A DNA stretch of 64,000 bases from Leucaena leucocephala (GCA_037074615.1 CM073562.1:16725001-16789000); one strand, 5' to 3'. Counted from the stretch's first letter, positions 1 through 13,976 are shown. Notes: generated from the letters alone by a model not told the origin. Program-made: numbers and translations.

Positions 1-703
1 CATGTTCCCTCTAAAGTTGTATCTCAAGTCTCCTAACCTTTCTTTCCAACTTTGCGTGACATCATCATGTGTCTCTGTTCTTTTCTTTCTTTGACATACC
101 AGACATTGTTATGGTTTTTGCATTCAATTTTGTTTCATTCACACACAACTAAATTGTGTAATGCTTTGTGTTGGACTGGGGAGGGAGAAAATAGAATGGG
201 AGTTAGGAGAGAAATTAGAGAGAGAGAAACAGTGACAAGTAAATACTTTTTCTTCTTATATCTTTATAAATTCTAGAAAACACAAAAGGGATAAGAATAA
301 ATATTATCTCATTAAATAGAGTTAATTATATAGACTATATAATATTGTTATGCCCTGTTCATATAAAAAAGATGCAGGTCGCGTGGACTTTCATTTCTTC
401 TTTGTCTTCTCCTTTGCTTCTTAATTCTTATTTTTCTGGTCTTTGCATCGAAACATGATGTTTGATTGATCACGGCATTAATGTATGGATATGCAACCAA
501 CCACATGGGATCCAAGTGGGAATGCCTCTTGTAGTTAATGTTGGCAGAGTTAATTAATTATGCCTTGTTGTCGCCATCTGTCATTGATTTTCTTCTTAAT
601 TATGGGAGACTAATGAACAAGATTTCTCAATAATCCACGCGATTTGAAGGCTAACCACAATTCTTACTTTTCTTGTAAAACATATCTTTGCGTGTCGGCC
701 TAT
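1..703. other. Intergenic, no gene seen
   Basis: The stretch before the first MITE is AT-rich and has no reading frame that resembles a known protein. A 74-codon frame near the left edge has no recognisable content. It could be flanking or untranslated sequence of a gene outside the window. Confidence 0.5.
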
Positions 704-711
704 GGAAAAAT

Positions 712-1491
712 TAGGGGTGTGCATGGGTAGGGTTAAGTAGAATAGCCCCTGCCTAATGCCCTACCTAAAAAATATATGGGCTATATTTTGCAACCTGATG
801 CCCGGCCCTATCCTGTAAAAGTCCTAACAATTTTGGACTGGGCATGAGCGAACTGGGCGGGCTCAAGTCGTGATATTATACTCATGTTGTGAAAAAAATT
901 TGCAATTATAAACTTATAAAATAATATCATATTCATGTATCTTCAAGAGTTAAATAATATCTATAATCTACTAAGAATAAGATAATAAAGATAATAATTA
1001 AAATCTTGAGATCCATTGCATATAAAAAATAAGCGTTAAAATCTAAGTAGTTTGTAATTATAACTTTGCATCAATCTCCTCAATATTGATAAAGATAAAG
1101 CATCTAAAAAATAAAATAAATAATTATAATTTGTAATGTAATTATATGATAATTAACAAAGTTAAAAAGAAGAAGAAAAAACTAGTATAGTTATAAATAT
1201 TAAAATATACAATTTACCTACTTAACTACTTATATTTCTAAAATTACCTTATAGTCACCAGTAGCTATCATATTCTCCCTTCTAAGATAGAGAAAAAATA
1301 AAAAAAAAAAGAAGGGGTGCTCATGGGTAGGGCAAGGCAGCCCCTATGCCAGGTGCCCAGCCTAAAAAATACATGGGATATATTTTGTAACCCGATACCC
1401 AGTCATGCCCTATATTTATCGGGTTGAGGAAGGCATTTTTAGTGCGGGTTAGGCAGGATATACCGAGCTGAGAATTTTATGTACAGCTCTA
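712..1491 (+). mobile_element. hAT-type MITE, copy A (780 bp)
   Basis: The element is bounded by a perfect 8-bp direct repeat, GGAAAAAT, at 704-711 and 1492-1499, the duplication length typical of hAT transposons. The left end reads TAGGGGTGTGCATGGG. The right end read inward on the other strand is TAGAGCTGTACAT, matching 11 of the first 13 positions as an imperfect terminal inverted repeat. It has no coding capacity. Inside, the first ~150 bp recur as a diverged direct repeat from about 1314 to 1480, both containing CATGGGTAGGG, around a very AT-rich core. A related inverted copy lies at 5869-6635. The family name is unknown; the hAT assignment rests on duplication length and TIR start. Confidence 0.8.
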
Positions 1492-1499
1492 GGAAAAAT

Positions 1500-2019
1500 A
1501 ACTGAAATATACATATTAATGTATTATTATTATTATTATTAAATTCTCTTTCTTTTCACCATTTTGGACCAACAGATAGATTAAAGGAGAAAAGGGAAAG
1601 CATAGAAAACAAAAGATCATGTTAATGTTATGAAGTTTGAATCTTTGGGGTTGACATTATGAAGAGGGGTCATAATGATAATAAAAGCCAATTTATGGGA
1701 TAAAAGTGAGATATTGATGCTTGACCTTCTTAGCTCATCATGACTTACCCTTCCCAATTCATTCCTCAATGCAATCATTAATCTTTGTCCACTAATGTCG
1801 TAGTGATGTGGAGTTTTAATTAATATTCACATGCATCATTAATAAATCGGAGATTCATCATAAACTAGTTAAAAGAATATAATAATTCAAATGTCTTAAA
1901 ACAAGTAAGTAATCAAGATTTTTTTTTTAATTTTACAGTTATCTTTTTGGAGATCTTGTAATAATCTTGCCTTACAAATATTGTCACATCTGCGCATTGG
2001 AGTTTTTAAAATCCAATTA

Positions 2020-2025
<6 letters not shown>
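1500..2025. other. Intergenic, no gene seen
   Basis: AT-rich sequence between the MITE and the dinucleotide repeat downstream of the kinase gene. No convincing coding or RNA feature was seen. Confidence 0.5.

Positions 2026-2090
<65 letters not shown>
2026..2090. repeat. (AC)n microsatellite, about 32 units
   Basis: An uninterrupted AC run lies 3' of the kinase gene, about 400 bp beyond its stop codon. It generates meaningless poly-Thr/His and poly-Val/Cys frames on the two strands. It is likely to be length-polymorphic. Confidence 0.97.
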
Positions 2091-2094
<4 letters not shown>

Positions 2095-2492
2095 ACAACA
2101 AACTTGAAAGGCAAAATGGCTAAATGTGTACAGAAGCTTGAAGAGTCGAGTTACAAAAACACCAAATTATGATATTGCCAACTCAAGAACTACCATGTCT
2201 ATCAAAACAGCTTCCTTTACAAACAAGGCAAACTACCATTTTTCTCACACTCATGGTAATGAACATTCCAAGGTAAATTAGAGAACTTCTACTTGATATG
2301 AAAACATAACGTCACAAAATTGCTGCCAAATCTAACAATCTAAAACTAACATCAAACGGAGACAGCAACCATGACTCAAATACAGATAACGTCCATATAC
2401 TTGTTAGGCAGGCAAAACTTCCACAGGTATGCCAAGTTGGGACACTGCATCAAGCACTCTTTTAACTAATCTGTCAACAAGTCATTGTGTTT

Positions 2493-4875
2493 TCAACATA
2501 CAAGAGATGACCTAAGAGATGTTGGGAGTTGCGTGCAAGATGACCATCGAATGACAGATTCCGTCACCACGAGTTCAATTTGCTCACATTCGCCGAGTCC
2601 AATCGTTCGGTTTCTCTTGCTGTGGATTCCTAAAACCCTATGTCCATTGGTACCACCTGTCCTTTTAGCGTCCACTGGCTTGCAATTACTAGCCTTAATA
2701 TCCGGTCCACAAGAAAGAGCAGAATCTGGTGATAGAAGTAGTTTTCCCAAGCTTGATTCTGCTATACATTGCAAAAAGATGATAAATTGATGGTAAATCT
2801 AACACACTTAGAAGCAATCAAGGGATTTAGAGGATGAGACTCTCAGCACGTACCTTCAGCAATTGTCTTCGCGGATTCATTGGTTGAGAACTCTAATGTG
2901 CAACTCATTTTCTCAACAACAGAATTGGCGCTGAGAAATGCGAAGCTAGGCATTGAAGAAACTGGAGAAGAGAAGTCCAAACCAGCAGAATCACCGGGAC
3001 TCCGAAATGAAAACCCTCCACCCAAAGCTGAACAAGTAGTCGATGGTTCCACCAGAAAGGAAGAAAATGATGATCTACAAGTGAAAGTTGGTGACTGAGC
3101 ATCACATTCAGGAGATTCGGCGCCAAAGCTGATGTCCCGATTCCTGGGCATAAAGGACAGAGAGAATGAGCTATCACCAACATCCCATTCCTCACAACTT
3201 TTGATGTCACGTTCAATTAGATGTTCAGGATTTGTTTGATTGCTCTCCATCCAGCAATGATCTACAGAAAAAAAAAATACTCAAACGAAGAGTCAAGACT
3301 AAATCCATTCTTCATTTCAGTGAGTAATTGAATGACAAAGAAAAATCAGTCTGAGGCTCAAAACCAAGTAAGAGAGTGAAGAAAACAAACAAAAGGAAAT
3401 ACTTTTGCATTAGTAAATGCATAGTGATAAATAATGGCATGTGCATAATAATCAAACCTAAAGTAAACCGTTTCAGATGGCAGCTTTCAAGGCCATTTAA
3501 AACAAGCATACAACGAAGAGAATTTTGCCAATGGCAGGTAAACATGCAAGCTCATCTCTTCAGCGAAATCATCAGAACCAGAGAGTTGCACGAAATATTT
3601 CTTACATGACTGCTTAATCCAGTACCAGCACATACATATCATAAATGACCGCATATGATCATGAAATATTTCCATATAAGTATTAATAGTGACTTTGATT
3701 TATTGCAGGAGTTTGGACAACTAACCATAAATTGACCTAAATTGTATGTCGAGCCATAAGGGAACTGAACAGAACACGCAGATTCTGGTGCTCTAAGCTA
3801 TTTAATGTTCAACAATGAACTCTTTGTATTTAATTTAACTATGCATGCTCAAGAATTCCAATGAGAAACAGCTTCAAGCTTACCTAAGACCTGCTGAGCG
3901 GTGAGCCTTCGAGAAGGTTCTGTGCAGAGCATACCGTTAATTAAATCCTTGGCTGATTTAGAAATGTGATCCCAAGGTTCAGATGGGAACCTCAAGTCAG
4001 CAGCCTTAACAGCTTCAAAGATCCGCGACTTGGTCTTACCCCAAAATGGAGGCATCCCACTAAGTAGAATGTAAAGAATGACACCTGCACTCCAAACATC
4101 AGCAGCCTGGTCATATGAACCTGCAAGTACCTCTGGAGCTATATAGAATGGACTCCCTACTAACCCATGCAAACTTTGTCCTGCTTAAACAAAGTCCAAT
4201 TTGAAGCAAATGCATCAGGTGCATATTCAGGGGAAAGATAAAGCTGCAAAGGAATAATACTCATCCAAGGAAGTAAATAAGACAAGTACCAGGCTTGATG
4301 TAAGTTGCAAGCCCAAAATCTGCCAGTTTAATTGGAGATGAGGAGGCTCTTGTTGCTAAGAGAATGTTTTCAGGCTTCAAATCTCTATGAACAACCCCAT
4401 TTTCATGGCAATACAAAACCACCTGCATGAGGTGCCTAAAGAGAACCCGGGCCTCAGATTCAGAAAATCGTCCATTCTTCTCTAGTCGGTGAAATAGCTC
4501 ACCTCCAGCACAAAGCTCCATCACCAGATGTACAAAATCCTCCTCTTCATAAACTGCCTTGAGATCTACAACATTTGGATGATCAGATAACCTAGCCATT
4601 ATCTCAATCTCAAGTTTGACACTTCGCAGATCATCTGATGTGACCAATCTATCTTTAGCAATTGATTTACAGGCTAAAACCTCTCCAGTTAACTTGTCCG
4701 TGCACGCCCTAATAACACCAAACTGTCCCCAACCTAACTGCTCGCCAAGAAGATAACGATCTTTCAAATTTGCAGACTGATTTGTGTCCAGTATTGTTTC
4801 ACTTAGATTTGCTACTTTGAAACAACTGTAAGAAGTTGAAGGTTCGGAACCACTGCTGCTCTTAGCAACATCCAT
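2493..4875 (-). CDS. PEPKR1: PEPKR1-like serine/threonine protein kinase
   Basis: Four coding exons on the minus strand: 4875-4290, 4180-3884, 3261-2854 and 2761-2493, all with GT-AG introns and matching phases, giving 519 residues. The kinase domain covers about residues 41-300: glycine loop GWGQFG (48-53), lysine in VLACKSI (70), HRDLKPEN (163-170), DFG (186-188) and APE (210-212), so all catalytic motifs are present. About 210 C-terminal residues carry no EF-hand, unlike true CDPKs. The family belongs to the CDPK/SnRK superfamily; length and text resemble Arabidopsis PEPKR1 (about 520 residues, recalled). The ATG at 4875 is the first Met after an in-frame TGA upstream. The exon 4 acceptor is a tandem NAGNAG (exon start 2761 or 2758), so one residue may vary. 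A 5' UTR intron between about 5490 and 5173 is plausible. The substrate is unknown. Confidence 0.88.
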
Positions 4876-5159
4876 ACCAATACTTTGGACCTCAACAAAC
4901 CCAGATATATCAGGAGGAATTTCCCAAATAGTTCTCTGGCAGAAACTTCAATCCAAAAATGCTCAACGCTTATGTCAACCTTGATTTCTTTTCCTCACTG
5001 TCATCCACCAAATCCCGCTTCAGAGTCAAAACCCTTGAAAAAGCTTGAACTCGGTGGGTGTTCAAACAAGACATACCGTAATCCACACGAAAGAGAGTAA
5101 AACAATAGAACTTAGAAACTAAAACTTTGACCCTTTGGCCAGGAAGCCTTGCCTGCCTT

Positions 5160-5750
5160 TTCCAAGCAGTTGATCTGCACAAAACGATAATGAGACTCGA
5201 GTAAATTAATACGCAAAGGCTGATTGAGAGAAAAAGAAAAAAAAATCCCTTTTCAGAGTGATAACAAACGAACAGATCACAAGATAAAAACTTTACCCAC
5301 CCTAAATTATACAAAACATTTTAGTTTCAATTATGTATGGATGCTCCATTAAAAAATTTAACGAAGATTTTCAAAAATTTATAGACGCAAGAAATCCATA
5401 ACCTTTAACATTAATGAGAATGATCTTTTAAAAAGTCAAAACCCACAAAAACCACTACCTAGAAACAAGACAAAAACATGAAATGAAACAAACCCAGATC
5501 CGAGGAAAAGCCAGCTGGGGAGAGAGAAGGACCAGAGTGAAGAGGGGAAGAGAAAACGAAGCAAAAAGAAGAAGAGAAGGAGTCCGTGGGAGGAGTGGTG
5601 GCTCTCAAGCTCCTGTGGGCTCCCCCCGGTGGACTGTGTGTGGTGGAAAGCCCTACTTGTTGTGGTGGCCTCGTCGCTTCTGTGTTTTTGAAATTGAAGC
5701 GACCTTTCTTCCTCCTCCTCGGACTCCAATACCGACTTCTAATTTAGTTT
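5160..5750 (-). other. Probable 5' UTR and promoter of the kinase gene
   Basis: Inferred leader region. A plausible acceptor (TGTGCAG) lies at about 5175, and a plausible donor follows the GAA-rich exon-like block at 5490-5730. The block has no convincing protein. Transcript evidence is lacking. Confidence 0.35.
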
Positions 5751-5868
5751 AATCCATTTCCTGATCTTGAGATTATAATTTTCTCTTTCTTTCTTTTTTA
5801 AATGCAATTATTAGATTCTTTCTCTCTCATTATTTCTTTTGAGTCGTTTCATTACAAACTGTGGCTAT

Positions 5869-6635
5869 GTGCTGTTGTGTATAAAGCACACTGTTTAATA
5901 TGTCGATTTAAGTTTATAATAAAAATATTTTATTTAATAAATATTAAATTATAAAATATAACTTAATTAATTTTTAGATTGAATATTGGGCATAAGGGTT
6001 ACCCTGTTCTACCCTACTCTGAGTACTTTTTTTTTATTTTTTTATTTTTTTTCTATTTTAGAAAAGAGAATATGATAGTTACTGGTGACTAGAAAGTAAT
6101 TTTAGAAATATGAGTAGTTAAATAGTTAAGTAGTTAAGTTACATCTTTTAATATTTATAACTATACTAATTTTTTTTAATTTTATTAATTATCATATGAT
6201 TATATTATAAATTATAATTATTTATTTTATTTTTTAGATACTTTATCTTTGTCGATATTTGGGAGATTAATACAAAATTATAATTATAAACTACTTAGAC
6301 TTCAACGCTTATTTTTTATATACAATAGATCTCAAGATTTTAATTATTATTTTTGTTGCCTTATTTTTAACAGATTATATATATTATTTAACTTTTGAAG
6401 ATATATAAATATGGTATTATTTTAGAAGTTTATAATTATAGATTTTTTTCATAACATGAGCATAATATCACGATTTGGACATACCTAACCCGCATATATT
6501 TAATCTATTTATATCTAATCTAAAATTATTAAAATTTTTATTAAATAGGATCAGATATCAAATTATAAAATATAACATATACTTAGACATTAGGTAAAAG
6601 ACTACTTTACCTAATTCTACATATGCACATCCTTT
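5869..6635 (-). mobile_element. hAT-type MITE, copy B, inverted relative to copy A
   Basis: Read on the minus strand, this block aligns with copy A through most of its length, with about 85% identity by eye in the core (for example AATAAGCGTTGAAGTCTAAG against AATAAGCGTTAAAATCTAAG). The ends are more decayed: AAAGGATGTGCAT stands where copy A has TAGGGGTGTGCAT. Candidate flanking octamers GTGGCTAT (5861-5868) and GTCTCCAT (6636-6643) agree at only 5 of 8 positions. It appears older than copy A. Confidence 0.7.
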
Positions 6636-6639
6636 GTCT

Positions 6640-8084
6640 CCATAATGGTACTCCTCGCTTGGGCCTTAGGTATATTAAATAAATATATATATAGTATTGT
6701 GACATACGTCTGTACTTGTAGAATTAAATTAAATTATCGTTTAAAAAAGATAAAAATAAAGTAATGAATATTTCTAATAGTAAAAAGTAAATAATTTTTA
6801 TTATTTTAATATTTTAACATATGGGTTCTCATTATCATTACAATCTATATACTCGATCTATACTTAACATGTTTTGGCTTTTCAAATAATAATAATAATA
6901 ATAATAAAACGCAAGTTGTGTCTGTGTGTGTGTGTTCATTATTTATCCGATTATATATACCCCCCACATTGTTTTGCCAAAATAGTTAGTTCATAACTTC
7001 ACATCATTCTCGTATTTTAAAGAGTCGTGTCATGCTTTCATATTAAGATTTACCAAAGTGTTGAAGAACTCGTTATACAACGGGCAACCACCCTCAGAAT
7101 AATGCCCGATTGTCCGCGAAATATGAAGCCCCATTTATATTGGATATTGGGGGAAAGGAAAACTCGAGAAGCTGCTAATGCTCGATCAACCTGGCGCCGC
7201 CACGTGTCGAGCGTCCAAAGCTTGCTTCCCACCTGACAGCTGTAGATGTTGATGGTGGGATGTCAGTGACGTGGCAAGACCTATTTTTTTTTATTTCTGT
7301 CAACAATTTAACTACTATTAATTCCCTCCTCTGGGGAAGTTACTTTTTTTTATGTACATGTCCTCTCACTTTCACAACGTCACGAGTGCTTTTAAATGGC
7401 TAAACCCACCATCAACATTATTTAAATAGTTCTAAAATTATTTTTAGATTAATTAACTGCCTATTTAGTTTATCACTTTAAAAAAATACTATTAATTTAA
7501 ATTTAAAATTATTTATTTTTAAATTAAAATATATTTTTAATAATATAAAATTATAATTTATAAAATTAATTTTTAAGAGAATAAAATACTTTTAAGTTAT
7601 ATGATAACTATTTTATATTTATATTTTTTTATCTTATGTCATTTCTAATATTTTATTTATAATTAAATTATTTTAATAATAATTATCTAAATATTTATAT
7701 TTTTAGAATAAATTTTCTTTTAAGAATTATTATTTATAATTATTTTTTTATAGTCTTTTATTTAGAAGCTAAATTAAACAGATTGTAGGGAATTAGTGGT
7801 TGTTCAAGGGAAGCATACGTCATGCTGACGGAATCTTTACATGGTCACTCCCCCCTCCCACTAGAGGGCTTGGAGAAAACTTATCACCGGCTATCAGGAG
7901 AAATTAACGTGTTTTATTGTGTTGCACATACAAATACATATAAAATATTAAAGGGACGACAATCAAAGAGTATAAGAACGTTGGAAGGTGAGACAAATAA
8001 TTTTTTTCACCGTTGGTAATTGTGATTTTGTATTTTCCCCCCCTCCATATACAAACCAGGTAATAAAGCCTTAGACTGGGATAG

Positions 8085-8086
<2 letters not shown>
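6640..8086. other. Intergenic, AT-rich
   Basis: No gene seen. A mixed-composition patch at 7020-7270 opens frames of 60-69 codons on both strands that resemble nothing. From 7440 to 7790 the sequence is extremely AT-rich and resembles the TTTAGA-type MITE-like sequences seen elsewhere in the window. Confidence 0.45.

Positions 8087-8137
<51 letters not shown>
8087..8137. repeat. (TA)n microsatellite
   Basis: An uninterrupted TA run of about 25 units. Confidence 0.97.
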
Positions 8138-8139
<2 letters not shown>

Positions 8140-8763
8140 TTTTTACATTTACACACTTGAACTACAAACTTCATGCTTAGACGACTGTAAACATATTTTA
8201 CCATACTCAACTCTTTGATTAAGCTTGTATCCACTGAGTGAGAGGAAAAGGAAAATTTATTTCATTATCCAAACTTCATAATTTTACATTAATTACTGAT
8301 GTGAATGAAGAAACACCGTTCTGTAAAAACACCCGTTTCTGGGATAAACCGTCCTGGTGCCTTTGAAAACTCTACCCATTTTTTTTACATATATAAAGAA
8401 AACTCCTTTTTTTTATTTTTATTTTTTAAAAAATGAGTTAGATTCAACCATCCGATTAAAATGACTCATGGGAGTGTTCTACCTATTGTGTTTGGGGGTT
8501 AATTGGGCCCAAGGCCCAAGCATTTTTTGCCAATCTAAGGCCCAACTTCCAACAGAGAAAAGAATAAAAAAGCCCGAACAACATGCAGGTTCATATCCCT
8601 CGGCTATAACATACATCCATTCTTAGTAGGCTTGCCCCCGGGAACGCTAGGTGGGCTTCAAGACCCATTTATATATTTGTTAAATAAAGGTATCACAGTG
8701 CTATTCGAGATATTACTTAATATAGTTCCTTCTCTTAGTGAGAATTTGAATATTAGTATATAC

Positions 8764-8992
8764 TATCTCCAGTCTTAATTATAAGACCCGATTGATTTTT
8801 TTCAGATAGATTAAATAAATAAAATAAATTAATTAATTATAACATATGTAATATAATCTCTTTGAAATTAGTAGTTTGTAAGTCAAATAAATTAGTTTGA
8901 TAAAAAATGAATATAAATAATTTAAAATGATTCATTTTGCTTCATTAATTTTTTTTAAATTTAATAGAATTTTATAATTAACATCGAAGATA
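8764..8992. mobile_element. Stowaway-like MITE (candidate)
   Basis: The left end TATCTCCAGTCTTAATTATAA and the right end read inward (TATCTTCGATGTTAATTATAA) form imperfect terminal inverted repeats flanked by TA. The element is short, AT-rich and non-coding, as expected for a Tc1/mariner-derived MITE. A partial relative may lie at about 9112-9200. Confidence 0.55.
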
Positions 8993-11900
8993 ATATTTAT
9001 ATATGTATCATATTGATAACAGAAAATGACCAAGTGATCCAAACCACATACTACTTTTGTTCATCCTAGCTAGCTAGTAGCTCAAAGATACGCTCTCTAT
9101 TGTCTAAAATACTACGTCCAATCTTAATTATGAGATTTTTATTTTTTTATAAATTAAAAAGTTAAATAAATTATTTAATTAACATAAGGTGATAGTATAT
9201 ATCCACAAAATAATCTAATATTGTTCTGTGTTGCAAACTTTGTCAGAATGATCCCCTCACGGATCCTCTATTGTATGACCTCACGGCAAAGTTTTTTTTG
9301 GGGGAAATGGTTGGATATGGAGTGTAACCAGAGTTAAAATAGATGAACAAGATATAAGTGATGGATTTGGAAGAAGAAGCAAGGGCCACAGAGTGATTGG
9401 TTAAAATATCAGGGTCACTTATACGTAGGCAATGTTAACCTGTTGCATAAAAAGTCAATAAATGATGAGTGCATGGTCCAAAAGTTGATGGATGAAAGAT
9501 GAAAATTATTAAATACTCCTATAAGTAGAGATAGAAAATTTATTTTAATTCTATTTATAGGATAGAGAGATCAATTTTTTATATAGATGCACAATTTTAC
9601 TTTTTATTTATTTATGTTGATCTTATTTTTACTAAGTGCAATGTATATTAAAAATTAATAAAGTTAAAAAGTTATTAAATTTTATAATATAATTATTGAG
9701 GTTTAAGGTTTTCTTTGGTCTATATAAAATATGCTGAAAGTATAAATAAGACCAAAGGAGTATTTTTTTATAGTTAGTTAACTAATTTGAGTTGATCAAT
9801 GAAGTCAAATAAATCAATTAATTATAACCAATGTAAAGACTAATTGATTAATTTTATTAAATTTTAAAAAATATATAAAATGAATTTATTTTTAAAAAAT
9901 ATTATTTATTTATTATTAATTTATTTATTTAATTTATATGAATTAATCAACTATTTTTTTTATTAAAGATTGAAGGGAGGATAATATAATACAATCAGGT
10001 GAGGTGGAGACGAGGAATATAAACCATATGCTGATGAGAAAGAAGTCAAAAAGTAAATGACACGTAGGGTGATTCGTAAGATTTTTAAAGATATGGGATG
10101 ATTTATCATGTTTTAAAATTTATTCATGTATGTGGAACAGAAGAAGAAGATGGCACAAAGAATGGAATGCATATATCCCTCAAGATAGTTAAAAAAAAAA
10201 AAAAGGATTAATTCCGTGTGGCAACCCATTTTAAATCGGATAAGATATTATTCCAAGTCATCATCAGGTCAACATTTTCATGATGAGGTGAATTAAACAC
10301 TGATAGAGATTAACCAAAGCACTAATCATGTTAGAGAAGAACACAACTAAATCCACGCCTTCATGGAGAGTGATACCCACTTCTGTCATCACTACCTACT
10401 TGGACAGTGATACAAGTCATTAATTTTGATGCAAAAGTCCACGTCATCTTCTTTATTTTCATATTTGCAGTGTTTAAATAATTCCAATTCCTTATATTTA
10501 ATCAAATAATACGTATTATGGCCATATTCTTTAAAAAAAACTAATGAATCTCGTATTCTTCTTTTTGATATTTTACATCTGAATTTTACAAAGATGAACT
10601 AATTAAGATCTTAGATAAATTTGAAATGTATAATCAGCCTGATATGGCTTTATGTGCGCGCCAAAGTCACTTTGTCAAAATTTTAATAATAGGATATTGG
10701 ATCCAAACGGTGGTTATGGAGTTGAATAGAAAGAGATTGAATTAGTTCAGATGTTGATATATTTTAATGCAAAATTAATATTATATGGTGACGTATGTGA
10801 ATGGGAGGGGTCACATTCAGCGCATATTAATTAATAATTAAAATTGGAAATAATTGCTGAAAGTTTCTCATTATTAATTGGGCATCCTTTGTTGCAATCC
10901 ATCTGGAAAATAACATCTCTCCTACTCTGTTTGTTTTTAAATAGGTCAACGTACAAGCTTTATTAAGAAATTGTGAAGAAGCAACGCCTTTAAGTAATGA
11001 AATGGAACAAACTGATGATTTTGAGAGTGTTTGCTAATAATTCCCACAAATCTACAAATCTCCAACATTGTATTGCCAAGACACACAAAATAGAAGGATT
11101 TCCAATAATTAATATTAAAATATTTTTTTTATTTTAATTAAATGAACAAATGTTAATAGTTTGAGATTATAATTGAAAATGAATCAATGACTTTCTACCA
11201 TATGAGAGTTTACATGTCATTAGACTATAAAACTATTGATTAACACTTTAGTTTTTGAAGCATAATAAAAAATATTAATATATATATATATATATATTGC
11301 ATAATAAATAAAAGGTAAAGTTGTATTCAGCATTTTAAATTAATTTTAGAGGAGTAATTAATACTTTAAAATATTTAAATATATAATTAATATTATGAAA
11401 TAATGTTAGAGCTGCGACTAACACCTTAAAGTATTTTAATTGATATAATTTTAACTCTTTACTGACAAAAATATAAATTTTTATCCAATTCATATCACGT
11501 GAGCTTTTTATCTCGATATATTATTATTTAAAAGTCATATGTGTCATATTGTTTAAATAAGAGTATTGAATAAATTCTAAAATTGACATTGTATATAATT
11601 TATATATGAAAATTTCAAAATTTTATAGTTTATTTAGTGTAATTTATTAAAATAACAGTATACATGTGGTATTTTAAACAATTATATTGCATGTATTAAA
11701 TAAAAGTTAGTGCTTTTTGTTAACGAATAAGTAAAATTGTATCAATTTAAATACTTTAAGGTGTTAATTGACCTTCTAAAATTAGTTTGGGATACTAATT
11801 ATACCATTATATATTTTAAAATACTAATTATTTATTTAAAATTAGTTTAAGGGGTTAGATGTAATTTTATCTATAAATAAATAATGGCAAAACCTATTGT

Positions 11901-13976
11901 TTGGAATTCGGTGCCAAATTAATTATGATTCCTATTGAATTGGTAAAGGACTCGGTCAAACTGCCCCAGATAAATGCATTCATTTGTTTAACATTCAAAG
12001 TGTGGCTCAACGGTATCACTATTAGGCTTTACATGTGGTGTTCAGTTGATTTGGTTACGTTGGAATTGGTCAGACCCTAACTTTCTTTTGTTTTTTGTCA
12101 TCATAAAACAAATGTATAACTTGTTGGCTTTTCCTTTTGTTAAGGATATCCATGTTCATATATTCCTAATCCGCTCTTAATTAAACCACACAATTAACCC
12201 ATATATGTTATCGTTTGCTTTCAACGTTTTGCCTTTTACTTCGATTCTATGGAAATTAGACTTGTTTTTTTTTTTTAATAAGAAAGTAGGTTACTTAAAT
12301 TTGCATTTTGATAACTTGAGATTTTAATTAATTCCTTTACAATCCTAAATTTGTCTCTTGCATTTAAAACATCTTCTCATAATTAAAGGAAGCATGCCTT
12401 TTCTTCCTCCTCCTCCAATAAAGAAAGAATTCTCAGTAATATTTTATAAAATTTAAATTTAATGATTTCAGCAATGATTCTTGGTTTTTCGTTTGGTTAA
12501 AATTCTATAACTCATTTTATAGATATTAATTAATTCATATAGGACAAGATTTACAGTTTCTCTTAATCCTTTTTACAGATATCTAACTAGCACCTTCATT
12601 TCTCGACCAATATCCAATAAAATAAAATATAAGAAAACCCTTCACTAGCAAGTCTAACGTACACTCCTCCAACTTCTTAAATAATTTTAAATTATTACAT
12701 CTGTATATAATATTTTCATATTATATATCTGTGTGTGTGTATATATATATATATATAAATCTCTTGTCTTAATAATAGTTAACTTACTTAATCAATATTA
12801 ACTTGAGATATTTCAGACGTCTCTAGTTTTTGTAGAGCCACGTGTCAATCGACTAATTTAGTAATTACATATATTTGCGAACACCAACAATTTTTTTTAT
12901 CTTATGATATCATGATTCGATCATGGTGGACTAACCCACCTAGACACCCACCACCGGCCACCGTGCTATATATGATGAATCTGGTGGTAAATGAGTATGG
13001 CATGTGTCAAACAGCCAGCGTCCTCCTTCTCTACTTCTATCCTACGCGATAATTTAACGCAACCTGAGATTCAACTAGTTTCAAAACTGAAAATTTTTAT
13101 TTATGTAAATTACTTTATAATTTATATTTTGTTCAATATTTGGTATATATGATACTATTATAAAAAAATAACTCTTTTAACATGATTTTTTAATCCACAA
13201 TAGTTTTTAAGTGAAATTGACAACACCATATATAATATACATATTTAAGGAAATGAAGAGATAACAAGTTGGTCCTTAAATTAATATTATGACCGAGTTT
13301 ATGACCATCTGGGGGTCTTAAATCAAGCACAAAACGACAAAAGTTGACGTCGTTGAGCCCAACTTCACCCACACAAAGCAAACACCAGAACTACTATATA
13401 CTAATCACCCACTTATCTCTTTCTTCTTGTCGTTAAACCCAAGTTTCTTTCTACCCGAAACACGGACCAAAATTCCCCTACAAATTTCTTATTAATTAAA
13501 TTACATATCCTTCTTTTATATATCATCATGTCCCTTATATATAAATAATTCCTTAAATCACGTAGCCTTTGTGAAATATGTAGCTAACCAATATTAGTAT
13601 CATAGAATAATTACTTGCATAATTTTTAAAGTAAAAATAAACAGAGAATTATTTGTATATGATTAAAGAATTGACAAAACTTTGTGTGGCTTAATTAATT
13701 TAACAGTAATGAAGATGAAATTTTGATTAACCCACAAGGCAGACGATATATAGAGAAATAAAGAAAATAAAGTGCCCCACTTTTTACCCACACTTAAAAC
13801 CAAACTCTTAATTAATCTCACTCCCCTCCTCACCCCCCCCCTCTCTTTATCCATATTCTATCTCTTGTTTAGTCTCAGTTCAAAGCTATATATTCTCAGA
13901 CCTCCTCGTACGCTGGTTTTTCTATATATTCATAATCTTTACGAGAACAGGTTGGTCATCTGGTAGAACGAGAACG
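8993..13976. other. Long intergenic spacer upstream of the LysM gene
   Basis: About 5 kb without a recognisable gene. A diffuse MITE-like block lies at about 9757-9985; its right end, read inward, begins CTCCCTTCAATC. There are short TA and TG runs near 11280 and 12730. The 3' part to about 13950 should hold the LysM promoter and leader; a pyrimidine-rich tract at 13818-13850 fits a leader. Confidence 0.45.

Noticed and set aside
1896..2172. Opposed frames of 63 and 72 codons rich in Thr/His and Val/Cys
   Set aside because: They are translations of the (AC)n microsatellite.
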